Shown here one piece after another: positions 23,576 to 31,704 of a DNA stretch of 64,000 nucleotides (position 1 is the stretch's first letter; every line of letters begins with the position of its first letter). The stretch lies in the NCBI RefSeq assembly GCF_002939475.1, contig NZ_PKFQ01000001.1:992001-1056000 (forward strand). The letters are read 5' to 3'. The notes beneath the pieces were generated by a model. The model was not told the origin of the DNA and did not search any database. It saw nothing but the letters and a program-made list of their open reading frames with translations. The position numbers and the translations under genes are program-made. The DNA is from Streptomyces cinnamoneus (lineage in GTDB: Bacteria > Actinomycetota > Actinomycetes > Streptomycetales > Streptomycetaceae).

Positions 23576-24658
23576 CTACCCCTTGGCCATCTCCTCGGCC
23601 AGGGCCGCCGTGAAGGCGTCCACGTCGGCCTCGGTGGTGTCGAAGGAGCACATCCAGCGGACGTCACCGGCCGCCTCGTCCCAGAAGTAGAAGCGGTAGC
23701 GCTTCTGCAGCCGCTCGCTGACGTCGCGCGGCAGCCGGGCGAAGACGGCGTTGGACTGCACGGGGTGCAGCACCTCCACGCCCTCCACCGTCCGCACACC
23801 CTCGAACAGTCGTGCGGCCATGGCGTTGGCATGGGCGGCGCTGCGCAGCCACAGGTCGCCCGAGAGCAGCGCCTCGAACTGGACGGAGACGAAGCGCATC
23901 TTGGAGGCGAGCTGCATCGACATCTTGCGCAGGTGCTTCATCGCCCGCACCGCGTCCGGGTTGAGGACGACGACGCACTCGCCGAAGAGCAGGCCGTTCT
24001 TGGTGCCGCCGAAGGACAGCAGGTCCACGCCGGCGTCGGTGGTGAAGGCGCGCAGCGGGACGCCGAGGCTGGCCGCGGCGTTGGCGATGCGCGAGCCGTC
24101 CAGGTGGACCTTCATGCCCCGCTCGTGGGCGTGGTCGCAGATCTCCCGGATCTCCTCGGGCGTGTAGCAGGTGCCCAGCTCGGTGGTCTGGGTGAGCGAG
24201 ACGACCTGCGGCTGGGCGCGGTGCTCGTCGTCCCAGCCCCATGCCTCGCGGTCGATCAGCTCGGGGGTGAGCTTGCCGTGCTCGGTGGGCACCGTCAGCA
24301 GCTTCAGGCCACCGACGCGCTCGGGCGCACCGCACTCGTCGACGTTGATGTGCGCGCTGGCGGCGCAGATGACCGCGCCCCACCGCTCGGTGGCGGCCTG
24401 GAGGGCCACCACGTTGGCCCCGGTGCCGTTGAAGACCGGGAACACCTCGGCGGTCGGCCCGAAGTGGGCGCGCATGACGTCCTGGAGATGGGCGGTGTAG
24501 TCGTCCTCGCCGTAGGCGACCTGGTGGCCGCCGTTGGCGAGGGCGAGCGCCGCCAGGATCTCGGGGTGGACGCCCGCGTAGTTGTCGCTGGCGAAGCCGC
24601 GCAGCTCCGGGTCGTGGCGGCGTATCGCGTCGGTCGCCGCGGTGGGGCTGTCGGTCAC
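23576..24658 (-). CDS. Low-specificity L-threonine aldolase family protein
   Basis: A 360-residue PLP-dependent beta-eliminating-lyase family protein. The PLP lysine sits in DLLSFGGTKNGLLFGE, and KVHLDGSRIANA provides the aspartate that contacts the pyridine nitrogen. Threonine aldolases cleave L-threonine and similar beta-hydroxy amino acids to glycine and an aldehyde. GTG 24658 overlaps the SDR stop by 4 bp (GTGA). Third gene of an operon with the DUF6421 protein and an SDR. Confidence 0.88.
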   Translation of the reverse strand: MTDSPTAATDAIRRHDPELRGFASDNYAGVHPEILAALALANGGHQVAYGEDDYTAHLQDVMRAHFGPTAEVFPVFNGTGANVVALQAATERWGAVICAASAHINVDECGAPERVGGLKLLTVPTEHGKLTPELIDREAWGWDDEHRAQPQVVSLTQTTELGTCYTPEEIREICDHAHERGMKVHLDGSRIANAAASLGVPLRAFTTDAGVDLLSFGGTKNGLLFGECVVVLNPDAVRAMKHLRKMSMQLASKMRFVSVQFEALLSGDLWLRSAAHANAMAARLFEGVRTVEGVEVLHPVQSNAVFARLPRDVSERLQKRYRFYFWDEAAGDVRWMCSFDTTEADVDAFTAALAEEMAKG

Positions 24659-25416
24659 GGTTGCGGGGTGAGCCACAGACGGGTTCCGTTCACTTCCTGG
24701 GCGGGCTTCTCCCAGACGCCGGTGATGGCCTCGGCCAGGTCCTTGACGTCCGTGAAGCCCGCGAATTTCGCGTTGGGTCGTTCGGCGCGCATGGCGTCGT
24801 GCACCAGTGCCTTCACCACCAGGACGGCGGCGGCGGCCGGCGGGGCGCCCTCGCCCCCCGCCTTGCGGAAGGAGTCGGCGAGGGCCAGGGTCCACGCCTC
24901 GGCGGCGGCCTTGGAGGCGGCGTAGGCGGCGTTGCCGGCGGTGGGCTGGCTGGCGCCCGCGGCGCTGATCAGCAGGTAGCGGCCGTTGCCGCTGCGGGCC
25001 AGGGGGCCCTCGAAGGCCAGCGAGGTGTGCTGGACGGTGCGGATGAGCAGCTTCTCCAGCAGGTCCCAGTCGGCCAGGTCGGTCTCGGCGAAGGTCGCCG
25101 AGCCGCGCCAGCCGCCGACCAGGTGGACCAGGCCGTCGATGCGGCCGAACTCCTTCTCGGTGCGGTCCGCCCATGCCCGGGCGGCGTCCAGGTCGAGGAG
25201 GTCCACGGTGTCGCCGGTGACGGTGGCGCCGCCGTGGGCGTAGCGCGCGGCGTCGACGGCCTCCGCGAGGCGGGCCGCGTCCGCGTCGGAGGCGACCACG
25301 GTCGCCCCGGCCTCCGCCAGCCGCAGCAGCGTCGCCCGGCCCGCCGGACCGGCCGCTCCCGCCACCGCCACGACGGCGCCCTCCAGCGGGCCGTTGCCGT
25401 TGCTCGGAATGCTCAT
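24655..25416 (-). CDS. SDR family oxidoreductase
   Basis: A 253-residue short-chain dehydrogenase-like protein. The nucleotide motif is VAVAGAAGPAGRATL, a GxxGPxG variant of the usual TGxxxGIG, and the active-site region reads AAYAASKAAAEAW with the YxxxK pair retained. NAD(P) use and substrate are unknown. ATG 25416 has GGAGAGGGAGG upstream. GTG 25458, which overlaps the DUF6421 stop, is in frame and would add 14 residues (MSKHEYEQEREATT). Confidence 0.85.
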   Translation of the reverse strand: MSIPSNGNGPLEGAVVAVAGAAGPAGRATLLRLAEAGATVVASDADAARLAEAVDAARYAHGGATVTGDTVDLLDLDAARAWADRTEKEFGRIDGLVHLVGGWRGSATFAETDLADWDLLEKLLIRTVQHTSLAFEGPLARSGNGRYLLISAAGASQPTAGNAAYAASKAAAEAWTLALADSFRKAGGEGAPPAAAAVLVVKALVHDAMRAERPNAKFAGFTDVKDLAEAITGVWEKPAQEVNGTRLWLTPQP

Positions 25417-25454
25417 GGTCGTCGCCTCCCTCTCCTGCTCGTACTCGTGCTTGC

Positions 25455-26852
25455 TCACGCGGCCACCTGCGCGAGGCGCTCCGCCGTGATCCCCTTGGTC
25501 GAGGCGATCACGCCGCGCAGCTTCTTGGCAAGGGCCTCGTAGAACATGCTGAGCGGGAACTCATCCGGAAGCACGTCGTCCACGAGCTTGCGCGGCGGCA
25601 GGGAGAGGTCGAGGGCCTCGGGGCCCTTGGCCCAGACCGAGCCGGGGTGCGGGGCGAGGTAGGTGGAAACGAGCTCGTAGGCGGCGAACCAGTGCACGAG
25701 CTTGGGGCGGTCGATGCCGTCGCGGTAGAGCTTCTCGATCTCGCCGCACAGCTGGTTGGTGACCTGCGGGGCGCGCTCCCAGTCGATGTGCAGGGTGTTG
25801 TCCGTCCAGCGTACGACGTCGTGCTTGTGGAGGTACGCGAAGAGGAGCTGGCCGCCGAGGCCGTCGTAGTTGCGCACGCGGTCCCCGGTGACCGGGAAGC
25901 GGAACATCCGGTCGAAGAGCACGGCGAACTGCACGTCACGGGCCTGGGCGTAGCCGTCGGCCTCCAGGCGGACGGCCTCCTTGAAGGCGGTCAGGTCGCA
26001 GCGCAGCTCCTCCAGGCCGTACATCCAGAACGGCTGGCGCTGCTTGATCATGAACGGGTCGAAGGGCAGGTCGCCGTGGCTGTGGGTGCGGTCGTGGACC
26101 ATGTCCCACAGGACGAATGCCTGCTGGCAGCGCTCCTGGTCGCCGAGCATGGTGACGATGTCGGCCGGCAGGTCCAGGCCCAGGGTGCTGACGGCCGCCT
26201 CGGTGACCACGCGGAAGCGGGCCGCTTCGCGGTCGCAGAAGATGCCGCCCCAGGTGAAGCGCTCGGGGGCCTCGCGGACGGCGATGGTCTCGGGGAACAG
26301 CACGGCGGAGTTGGTGTCGTAGCCGGCCGTGAAGTCCTCGAAGGTGATGCCGAGGAAGAGGGGGTTGTCGTAGCGGGTGCGCTCCAGCTCGGCGAGCCAC
26401 TCGGGCCAGACGGTGCGCAGCACGACCGCTTCGAGGTTGCGGTCGGGGTTGCCGTTCTGGGTGTACATCGGGAAGAGGACCAGGTGCTGGAGGCCGTCGG
26501 CCCGCTGGGCGGCGGGCTGGAAGGCCAGCAGGGAGTCGAGGAAGTCCGGCACGCCGAAGCCGGTGTCGGCCCAGCGGCGCAGGTCGGCGACGAGGGCCGT
26601 GTGGTACGCGGCGTCGTGCGGGACGAGCGGCGACAGCTGCTCGACGGCGGCTATGACCGCCGCCACCTCGGAGCGGACCGCCTCGCCCGGTGGCGCGCCC
26701 TCCGCTGTGAGGTCGATGGAGCCGTCTGCGGACTGCCAGGGCCGGATCGTCTCGACCGCGGTCTTGAGCGCGGCCCAGGCCGGATGCTCCACTACGCGAT
26801 CCACAGTCAGAATGTCGGCTTCCACTGCTGGCGACGCAAGAATTTCCGTCAC
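25455..26852 (-). CDS. DUF6421 family protein
   Basis: A 465-residue cytoplasmic protein of a conserved actinobacterial family without known function. Noticeable features are a His/Asp-rich stretch (WDMVHDRTHSHGDLPFDPFMIKQ, read in two halves) about residue 255 that could bind metal, and numerous aromatic residues. No membrane segments. GTG 26852 has GAGGAGGG upstream and lies just downstream of a good promoter. First gene of the operon with the SDR and the threonine aldolase. Confidence 0.75.
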   Translation of the reverse strand: MTEILASPAVEADILTVDRVVEHPAWAALKTAVETIRPWQSADGSIDLTAEGAPPGEAVRSEVAAVIAAVEQLSPLVPHDAAYHTALVADLRRWADTGFGVPDFLDSLLAFQPAAQRADGLQHLVLFPMYTQNGNPDRNLEAVVLRTVWPEWLAELERTRYDNPLFLGITFEDFTAGYDTNSAVLFPETIAVREAPERFTWGGIFCDREAARFRVVTEAAVSTLGLDLPADIVTMLGDQERCQQAFVLWDMVHDRTHSHGDLPFDPFMIKQRQPFWMYGLEELRCDLTAFKEAVRLEADGYAQARDVQFAVLFDRMFRFPVTGDRVRNYDGLGGQLLFAYLHKHDVVRWTDNTLHIDWERAPQVTNQLCGEIEKLYRDGIDRPKLVHWFAAYELVSTYLAPHPGSVWAKGPEALDLSLPPRKLVDDVLPDEFPLSMFYEALAKKLRGVIASTKGITAERLAQVAA

Positions 26853-26887
26853 GACTAACCCTCCTCTGGAGAACCTGGCGTTAAGAC

Positions 26888-26917
26888 ACCGTATCTGTGC
26901 GCGGTTCTTCTCCTCAA
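26888..26917 (-). promoter_or_regulatory. Promoter of the DUF6421 operon
   Basis: On the minus strand TTGAGG (26912-26917) and TACGGT (26888-26893) are separated by 18 bp, predicting a start near 26880 and a leader of about 28 nt before GTG 26852. Confidence 0.5.
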
Positions 26918-27183
26918 GGGCGCCAGCCATAAATTATTCTGCCGACCCCGTCCTGAGCCGACGTTTTTCCTGTGCGACTCCACCGTTCGGGGGATCTGGG
27001 GGCGCACTTCGCCACACGGGCACCTGCCGCCCCGGGCGGCGCTCTAGTCGACTTTCAGCCACTCTCCGGCCCCGGGGCGTGAGGGCTTCGTGACCCCGTG
27101 ACGGTCTTCCGCCGTTCGGGCGCCCGGCGGGACACGGCCTGCGCCCGGGGCCGGCCCCGCCTCAGACGTTCACCGCGCTGATC

Positions 27184-27381
27184 GCGCGGGTGAGCGACCC
27201 GGACCGGCCCAGCGGCGGGCCGCGGCGGGTGGCGGTCGTACGGGCCCTGGCGGTCCGGCCCCGGCAGGTGCTGCGCGGGTGGTGCTGGAGCGCGGCACGC
27301 CGGACGAGGTCTGCGGCGCGCCGCACGAGGAACGCACGAGGCGGCTCCTCAGGCGGCTCGTCCACGCGGCCCCGCCGCGAC
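27184..27381 (+). pseudogene. Relic of an amino-acid ABC transporter ATPase
   Basis: Two pieces of a GlnQ-type ATPase remain in different frames. From about 27208 the frame starting at 27190 reads PSGGPRRVAVVRALAVRPRQVL, matching the ABC signature and following helix (consensus LSGGQxQRVAIARALAxxPxxLL). From 27276 another frame reads RVVLERGTPDEVCGA then PHEERTRRLLRRLV, matching the C-terminus (GTPxEVFxxPxxERTxxFL). Walker B, D-loop and H-loop, about 45 residues, are deleted at the junction, and the Walker A part is absent. It cannot encode a working ATPase. The rest of the 541-bp gap (26853-27183) holds the DUF6421 promoter and nothing else I recognise. Confidence 0.55.
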
Positions 27382-27393
27382 CGGCCGCGAGCC

Positions 27394-27954
27394 TCAGGCG
27401 GGCTGGGCGAGGTCCTTGACGAGGAGCTCGAACTCGAGGTCGTCGCGCTGCGGTATGCCGAAGCGCTCGTCGCCGTAGGGGAACGGGCTCATCTCGCCCG
27501 TGCGCCGGTAGCCCCGGCGCTCGTACCAGGCGATCAGTTCCTCGCGCTGCCTGATCACGGTCATGTGCATCGCGCGGGCGTCCCACTCGGCACGGGCGAG
27601 CCGCTCGGCCTCCGCCATGACGAGCTTGCCCAGACCGTCGCCCTGGGCGGTCGGACGGACCGCGAACATGCCGAAGTAGACGTGGTCGCCACGGTGTTCG
27701 AGGTGGCAGCAGGCGACCGTCTCGCCGTCGCGCTCGGCGACCAGCACCCGGCTGGCGGCATCGGTGACCACGGCCCGCACGCCCTCGGAGTCCGTGCGCT
27801 GACCCTCCAGCAGATCGGCCTCGGTGGTCCACCCGGCGCGGCTCGCGTCGCCCCGGTAGGCCGACTCCACCAGGGCGACCAGCGCGGGCACGTCGGCCAC
27901 GGTCGCTGCCCGGAAGGTGGTGGGCTCTGCGGTACGGCTGCTGGTCGCTTCCAT
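27394..27954 (-). CDS. GNAT family N-acetyltransferase
   Basis: A 186-residue GNAT. The fold is recognisable: AVRPTAQGDGLGKLVMAEAE gives the acetyl-CoA loop (Q/RxxGxG/A variant), followed by LIAWYERRGYRRTGEM in the usual motif B position. Acceptor unknown. ATG 27954 follows a weak CGAGG. Divergent from the VOC gene; the 3' end abuts the ABC ATPase relic. Confidence 0.88.
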   Translation of the reverse strand: MEATSSRTAEPTTFRAATVADVPALVALVESAYRGDASRAGWTTEADLLEGQRTDSEGVRAVVTDAASRVLVAERDGETVACCHLEHRGDHVYFGMFAVRPTAQGDGLGKLVMAEAERLARAEWDARAMHMTVIRQREELIAWYERRGYRRTGEMSPFPYGDERFGIPQRDDLEFELLVKDLAQPA

Positions 27955-28017
27955 GCCTCGCGTGGTCCTCTCCGTGCTGTTTCGGCGCACGTACGACCCT
28001 AACGGAGCACGTTTGCG

Positions 28018-28023
28018 TACAGT
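28018..28023 (+). promoter_or_regulatory. -10 box of a probably leaderless gene
   Basis: TACAGT ends 7 nt before the A of ATG 28031, and no Shine-Dalgarno is visible, so transcription probably starts at the start codon. Confidence 0.4.
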
Positions 28024-28030
28024 CGCGGGC

Positions 28031-28423
28031 ATGGTGCACGTACTGAGCAGCCGGATCCTGCTGAGGCCGACCGACCCCGAGCGGTCCCGGGCCTTCTACG
28101 GCGGAGCACTGGGGCTCGCGGTCTACCGCGAGTTCGGCACGGGCCCCGAGCGCGGTGTCGTCTACTTCCTGGGCGGCGGGTTCCTGGAGGTGTCCGGCCG
28201 CTCCGACGCCCCGCCGCAGCCCGGTCTGGAGCTGTGGATCCAGGTCGCGGACGCGGCGCGAGCGCACGAGGAGCTGCTGGAGCGCGGGGTGCGGGTCCTG
28301 GAGCCGCCCGAGAAGAAGCCGTGGGGCCTGATCGAGATGTGGATCGCGGATCCCGACGGGGTGCGGATCGCGGTGGTCGAGGTGCCGGAGGAGCACCCGA
28401 TGCGGTACCGCCCGGGCATCTGA
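28031..28423 (+). CDS. VOC family protein (glyoxalase/dioxygenase fold)
   Basis: A 130-residue vicinal-oxygen-chelate fold protein: RILLRPTDPERSRAFYGGALGL at the start and WIADPDGVRIAVVEVPEE at the end are typical. Could be a glyoxalase, resistance protein or dioxygenase relative; metal-ligand positions alone do not decide. Lacks a ribosome binding site and appears leaderless. Confidence 0.85.
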   Translation: MVHVLSSRILLRPTDPERSRAFYGGALGLAVYREFGTGPERGVVYFLGGGFLEVSGRSDAPPQPGLELWIQVADAARAHEELLERGVRVLEPPEKKPWGLIEMWIADPDGVRIAVVEVPEEHPMRYRPGI

Positions 28424-28473
28424 CACCTCCGGGTCCCGTGTGGGGAGCGGCCGTCCCCTTCCCCGCGTCCCGG

Positions 28474-28498
28474 GTGCGCCGGCACTGATCCGGCGCAC
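28474..28498 (+). terminator. Hairpin terminator after VOC gene
   Basis: GTGCGCCGG (28474-28482) pairs with CCGGCGCAC (28490-28498) across a 7-nt loop, about 50 bp after the VOC stop. Confidence 0.6.
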
Positions 28499-28603
28499 GG
28501 GTGAGAGGTCCGTGCTCTGTTCGTGCGCCCGTGCGCTCCCGTGTGCACCGGCCGGGAGGGGCATTCTCCGGGGGTAGGCGTGGTGTCCGGGGAGGTGCGC
28601 GTC

Positions 28604-29200
28604 ATGCACGGACCGCCGCTGGCCGGCTGGTTGCTCATGGCGCTCTCCGCGGCCGTGGGGACGTACTGCCTGTGGGGGACGCGGGCCGGCGCGGCGGGGG
28701 AGCGCCGGGCCGCGGGCGGGGACGCGCTCATGGGGCTCGGCATGGCCGTGATGGCCGTGCCGGCCCCCGCGCTGGACATCCGGCCCTGGGGGCCGGCGGC
28801 GCTCGCCGTGGTGTTCGGGGTGGCGGCGCTGCGGTCGCTGGGGCGGGCCCGGCGGCATCCGGGGGCCCGGGCGCCGGGCGGTGAGGGGGTCTCGTCCCCT
28901 CATCTGCACCACGCGGTGGGCGCGTTCGCGATGGTCTACATGTCGCTGGCGATGGCCGGCTCACCGGCGCCCCCGGCCCCGGTCCACGGCGGGCACGCCA
29001 CAGCCGGCCACCAGCCGGCGGGAGCCCCGCTGCTGACCGGGCTGCTGCTCCTCTACTTCGCGGTCTACGTCCTCCGGTCCGTGCGCGGGCTCGTCCCGGT
29101 GCCGGCGGTCGCGGCAGGAGGGCCCGGCCGGCCGGCGGTGACGAACGCCTGCCGGCTGTCGATGGGGATAGGGATGCTGGCGATGCTCGTCACCATGTGA
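28604..29200 (+). CDS. DUF5134 domain membrane protein
   Basis: A 198-residue membrane protein with about six hydrophobic segments (for instance WLLMALSAAVGTYCLW, ALMGLGMAVMAVP and LLTGLLLLYFAVYVL) and a His-rich middle (SPHLHHAVGAF, PVHGGHATAGHQ) that matches actinobacterial DUF5134. Function unknown; the histidines in or near membrane helices could bind metal. ATG 28604 follows GGAGG at about 9 nt. The M56 peptidase gene follows on the same strand. Confidence 0.75.
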   Translation: MHGPPLAGWLLMALSAAVGTYCLWGTRAGAAGERRAAGGDALMGLGMAVMAVPAPALDIRPWGPAALAVVFGVAALRSLGRARRHPGARAPGGEGVSSPHLHHAVGAFAMVYMSLAMAGSPAPPAPVHGGHATAGHQPAGAPLLTGLLLLYFAVYVLRSVRGLVPVPAVAAGGPGRPAVTNACRLSMGIGMLAMLVTM

Positions 29201-29269
29201 GCGGCCGTGGGCTCGCGTGTCGTGCGTCACTTCGGGCACGGGACCGTACCGGGCGCGGCGGCCCGCTCA

Positions 29270-29275
29270 TAGGCT
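29270..29275 (+). promoter_or_regulatory. -10 box TAGGCT of leaderless M56 gene
   Basis: TAGGCT matches the common Streptomyces -10 consensus and ends 7 nt before ATG 29283. No Shine-Dalgarno precedes the ATG. Confidence 0.5.
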
Positions 29276-29282
29276 GATCGCC

Positions 29283-30224
29283 ATGATGGTCCCGCTCGCG
29301 CTGCTGGTCCTCGGCGGGTTGGTCGCGGCGCTGGCGCCGCGCGTGCTGACCCGTGCCGACTGGCCCGACCGCGAACCCGTCCTCGCCCTGTGGGTGTGGC
29401 AGTGCGTGGTCGCCGCCGTGCTGCTGTGCTGTGCGCTCGCGATGGCGCTGAGCGCCGCCGCGGCCTGGAAGGCCGTCCGGGGCAACGTCTTCGCCCCGGC
29501 CCCGCACGGGGTGGTGGAGGCGTATGCCCTTCCCGCCTACGGCGGCTGGGCCGCCCCCATGGCCCTCACCCTCGCGTGCGGTGCCGTGTGGACGGTGGCC
29601 ATGCTCACCCGCGAGATCCACGACACCCGGGCCCGGCGCCGCCGGCAGCGCGCCGAGCTGCTCGTGCGCTCGCCCCGGCTGCCCGGTGAGGAGCAGGGTT
29701 CGGAGCGGCTGGTGGTCCTGGAGGGCGACCGGCCCGAAGCCCGGCTGCTGCGCGGCGGCACCGCCCCGCAGCTGGTGATCACGACGGGCGCCCTGCGGCG
29801 GCTCAGGGGCCGTCAGCTGGACGCCGTGCTGGCGCACGAGCAGGGGCACGCCCGGGCCCGGCACGACTGGCTGCTGCACTGCTCGTCGGCGCTGGCGAAC
29901 GGCTTTCCGCAGGTCCCGGTCTTCGCGGCGTTCCGCGACCGGGTGCACCACCTGGTGGAACTGGCGGCCGACGACGCGGCCTCGCGCCGCTTCGGCCGGC
30001 TCACGACCGCGCTCGCCCTGGTGGAACTCAACGAGGACCGAGGGGTCTTCGGCCCCTGCCCCACCGGCCTCTCACAGGTCCCGGACCGCGTGGAGCGCCT
30101 GCTGGCCCCGGCCCCGCGGCTGACGGCGGCCCGGCGGCTGCGGCTGACGGCGGTGGCGGCGCTGGTGCCGTTCGTGCCGGTCCTGGTGACGTTCGTACCG
30201 GGCCTGCGGGCCCTGGGCGGCTGA
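29283..30224 (+). CDS. M56 family (BlaR1/HtpX-like) membrane metallopeptidase
   Basis: A 313-residue integral-membrane zinc peptidase. Membrane segments at the N-terminus (residues 1-20, 35-60), near 85-105 and at the C-terminus surround a domain with HEQGH in LAHEQGHARARHD and the downstream zinc-ligand region HHLVELAADDAA. BlaR1-type relatives cleave a BlaI repressor, but no blaI-like gene is adjacent, so the target is unknown. Start ATG 29283 (29286 possible) is leaderless. Confidence 0.85.
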   Translation: MMVPLALLVLGGLVAALAPRVLTRADWPDREPVLALWVWQCVVAAVLLCCALAMALSAAAAWKAVRGNVFAPAPHGVVEAYALPAYGGWAAPMALTLACGAVWTVAMLTREIHDTRARRRRQRAELLVRSPRLPGEEQGSERLVVLEGDRPEARLLRGGTAPQLVITTGALRRLRGRQLDAVLAHEQGHARARHDWLLHCSSALANGFPQVPVFAAFRDRVHHLVELAADDAASRRFGRLTTALALVELNEDRGVFGPCPTGLSQVPDRVERLLAPAPRLTAARRLRLTAVAALVPFVPVLVTFVPGLRALGG

Positions 30225-30316
30225 GGACCCGACGACAGCACGCACCGGTCCTCCCCCACCCGGGCCAGAGCGCCCTCACGAGCAACCTCGATCCGCGCCC
30301 GGCGCCCGCCCCCTGG

Positions 30317-30619
30317 TCACTGCTCCCCGGAGCAGACGCCCTGGACGGTCACCCAAATGCCGTTGTCGGGGGTGGTGCCACTGGCCACCACCCCCGCGGG
30401 GTAGCAGTTGTGCGGGAGCTTGTAGTCCGCGTTCGCCCGGGCACCGTCCAGCGAGCTGCTGACCCCGGTGACGTAGACGTAGTAGATGGACGGGTCCGCC
30501 GTCACCACCCCCCGGGCCGGCGCGGCGGTGGCGGCCGACGCCGGGCCGGCCAGCGCCACTCCGGCCAACAGGGTCGCCGCGACCGAGGCCAGTCCGGCCG
30601 TCACAAGCTTTCCGTTCAC
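30317..30619 (-). CDS. Small secreted protein
   Basis: A 100-residue protein with a Sec signal peptide (residues 1-29: short basic start, LASVAATLLAGVALAG, then PASA before ATAAP). The mature part of about 70 residues has only two cysteines (HNCYPAG and QGVCSG), which could form one disulfide. No family recognised. GTG 30619 follows GGAGG. It lies downstream of two ATP-grasp genes on the same strand but 245 bp away, so probably has its own promoter. Confidence 0.7.
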   Translation of the reverse strand: MNGKLVTAGLASVAATLLAGVALAGPASAATAAPARGVVTADPSIYYVYVTGVSSSLDGARANADYKLPHNCYPAGVVASGTTPDNGIWVTVQGVCSGEQ

Positions 30620-30864
30620 GGAATCCTCCAAGTCAACTTCCCCAAGGCGCACCGTAGTTACGCCGCACGCAAGGAATCTAGGACAACCTCGCGCGCCGCA
30701 ACAGTGGTTGCACGATGTACAAACACCTTTCGTAACTGCCGTCCCAGGGCGGGTGGAGGCACGGCCGTCCGGGTGGAGCTTCATCCTCTCGGCGCCGCTG
30801 GTCGAGCGTCCGCCCGTCGGGGAACAGCCCGGCGGACCGCGCCCGGGGCGCGGGCCGGGCCGCT

Positions 30865-31704
30865 CTAGACGGTGCCGGGGAGCACGCGCGGACGGTGACT
30901 GCCGGCTGCCGTGCGCAGGGCGAGGTCCGCGAGGGCCTCGGGGGCGCCCGCCTGGCCGCGGATGCCGGGGAAGGCGTTGATGTCGACGATCTGCGGCGCT
31001 CCCCCGTCGTCGAGCAGGTCGACGCCGTAGACGTCGAGGGCGAAGACCTCCCCGACCCTGAGCACCACGTCGAGCCAGCCGTCGGGCAGTTCACGGAGGG
31101 CGAGCGAGCGGGTGCCCTTGTCGAGGACGGGCGCGGCGAGCTCGGAGCGGCGGAGCCCGGCGAAGACGCGGCCGGCGACCACCCACAGCTTGTGGTCCCA
31201 GCCGTCGTTGGGGGTGAAGCGCTGGACGACGACCGGCTCGTCGGGCCACTGTCCGGCCAGGGCCCGCAGCTGCCCGGCGTCGTCCACGCGGGCCACCAGG
31301 TCGTGGCGGCGGCTGTGGCGGCTCTTGACCACCACGGGCCCGGGCGTGCCGTCGAGGGCGAGCCGGGCGAGGGCCGGTTCGGTGCGGGTGGCCACGAAGG
31401 GCAGGCCGGCGCGCAGGGCCAGGGCGGCCATGGCCGTGCGGTCCTGGCACAGCTCGGTGGAGCCGGCCGAGTTGAGCACGGGGGCGCCGCGCTCCTCGAG
31501 GAAGCGGGCGAGGGCCAGGGCGTGCGGGGTGCGGGTCTTGAGCAGGTAGACGTCCGCGAGTGCCGCCGGGCCGGGAAAGCGGGCCGGAAAGTCGGTCACG
31601 GTGGCCGGGTCCAGGGACTCGACCTGATGACGTCGCTTCAGCAGGGCGGTGGCGTCGGCCAGGAGCGGGTGGTCGGGGGCGGGAGTGAGCAGGCAGATCC
31701 TCAT
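30865..31704 (-). CDS. ATP-grasp (RimK-like) ligase 2
   Basis: A 279-residue ATP-grasp protein. An N-terminal preATP-grasp domain (MRICLLTPAPDHPLLADA) is followed by lysine motif GPVVVKSRHSRRHD, the hinge VVVQRFTPNDGWDHKLWVV and metal-binding VDINAFPGIRG (acidic residue plus N). These enzymes form amide or peptide bonds through an acyl-phosphate. The acceptor is unknown. The start overlaps the preceding ATP-grasp stop (ATGA), so the two are translationally coupled. Confidence 0.82.
   Translation of the reverse strand: MRICLLTPAPDHPLLADATALLKRRHQVESLDPATVTDFPARFPGPAALADVYLLKTRTPHALALARFLEERGAPVLNSAGSTELCQDRTAMAALALRAGLPFVATRTEPALARLALDGTPGPVVVKSRHSRRHDLVARVDDAGQLRALAGQWPDEPVVVQRFTPNDGWDHKLWVVAGRVFAGLRRSELAAPVLDKGTRSLALRELPDGWLDVVLRVGEVFALDVYGVDLLDDGGAPQIVDINAFPGIRGQAGAPEALADLALRTAAGSHRPRVLPGTV

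Noticed and set aside
25458..25458. GTG start for the SDR overlapping the DUF6421 stop
   Set aside because: ATG 25416 has a much better ribosome site; kept only as alternative.
27162..27365. 67-residue minus-strand frame with GC-rich third positions
   Set aside because: Its third positions coincide with those of the ABC ATPase relic on the plus strand, which explains the bias.
30317..30619. Small secreted protein as substrate of the ATP-grasp pair
   Set aside because: It has a Sec signal peptide and no Thr/Asp/Glu-repeat core as in graspetides; 245 bp gap from the ligases.
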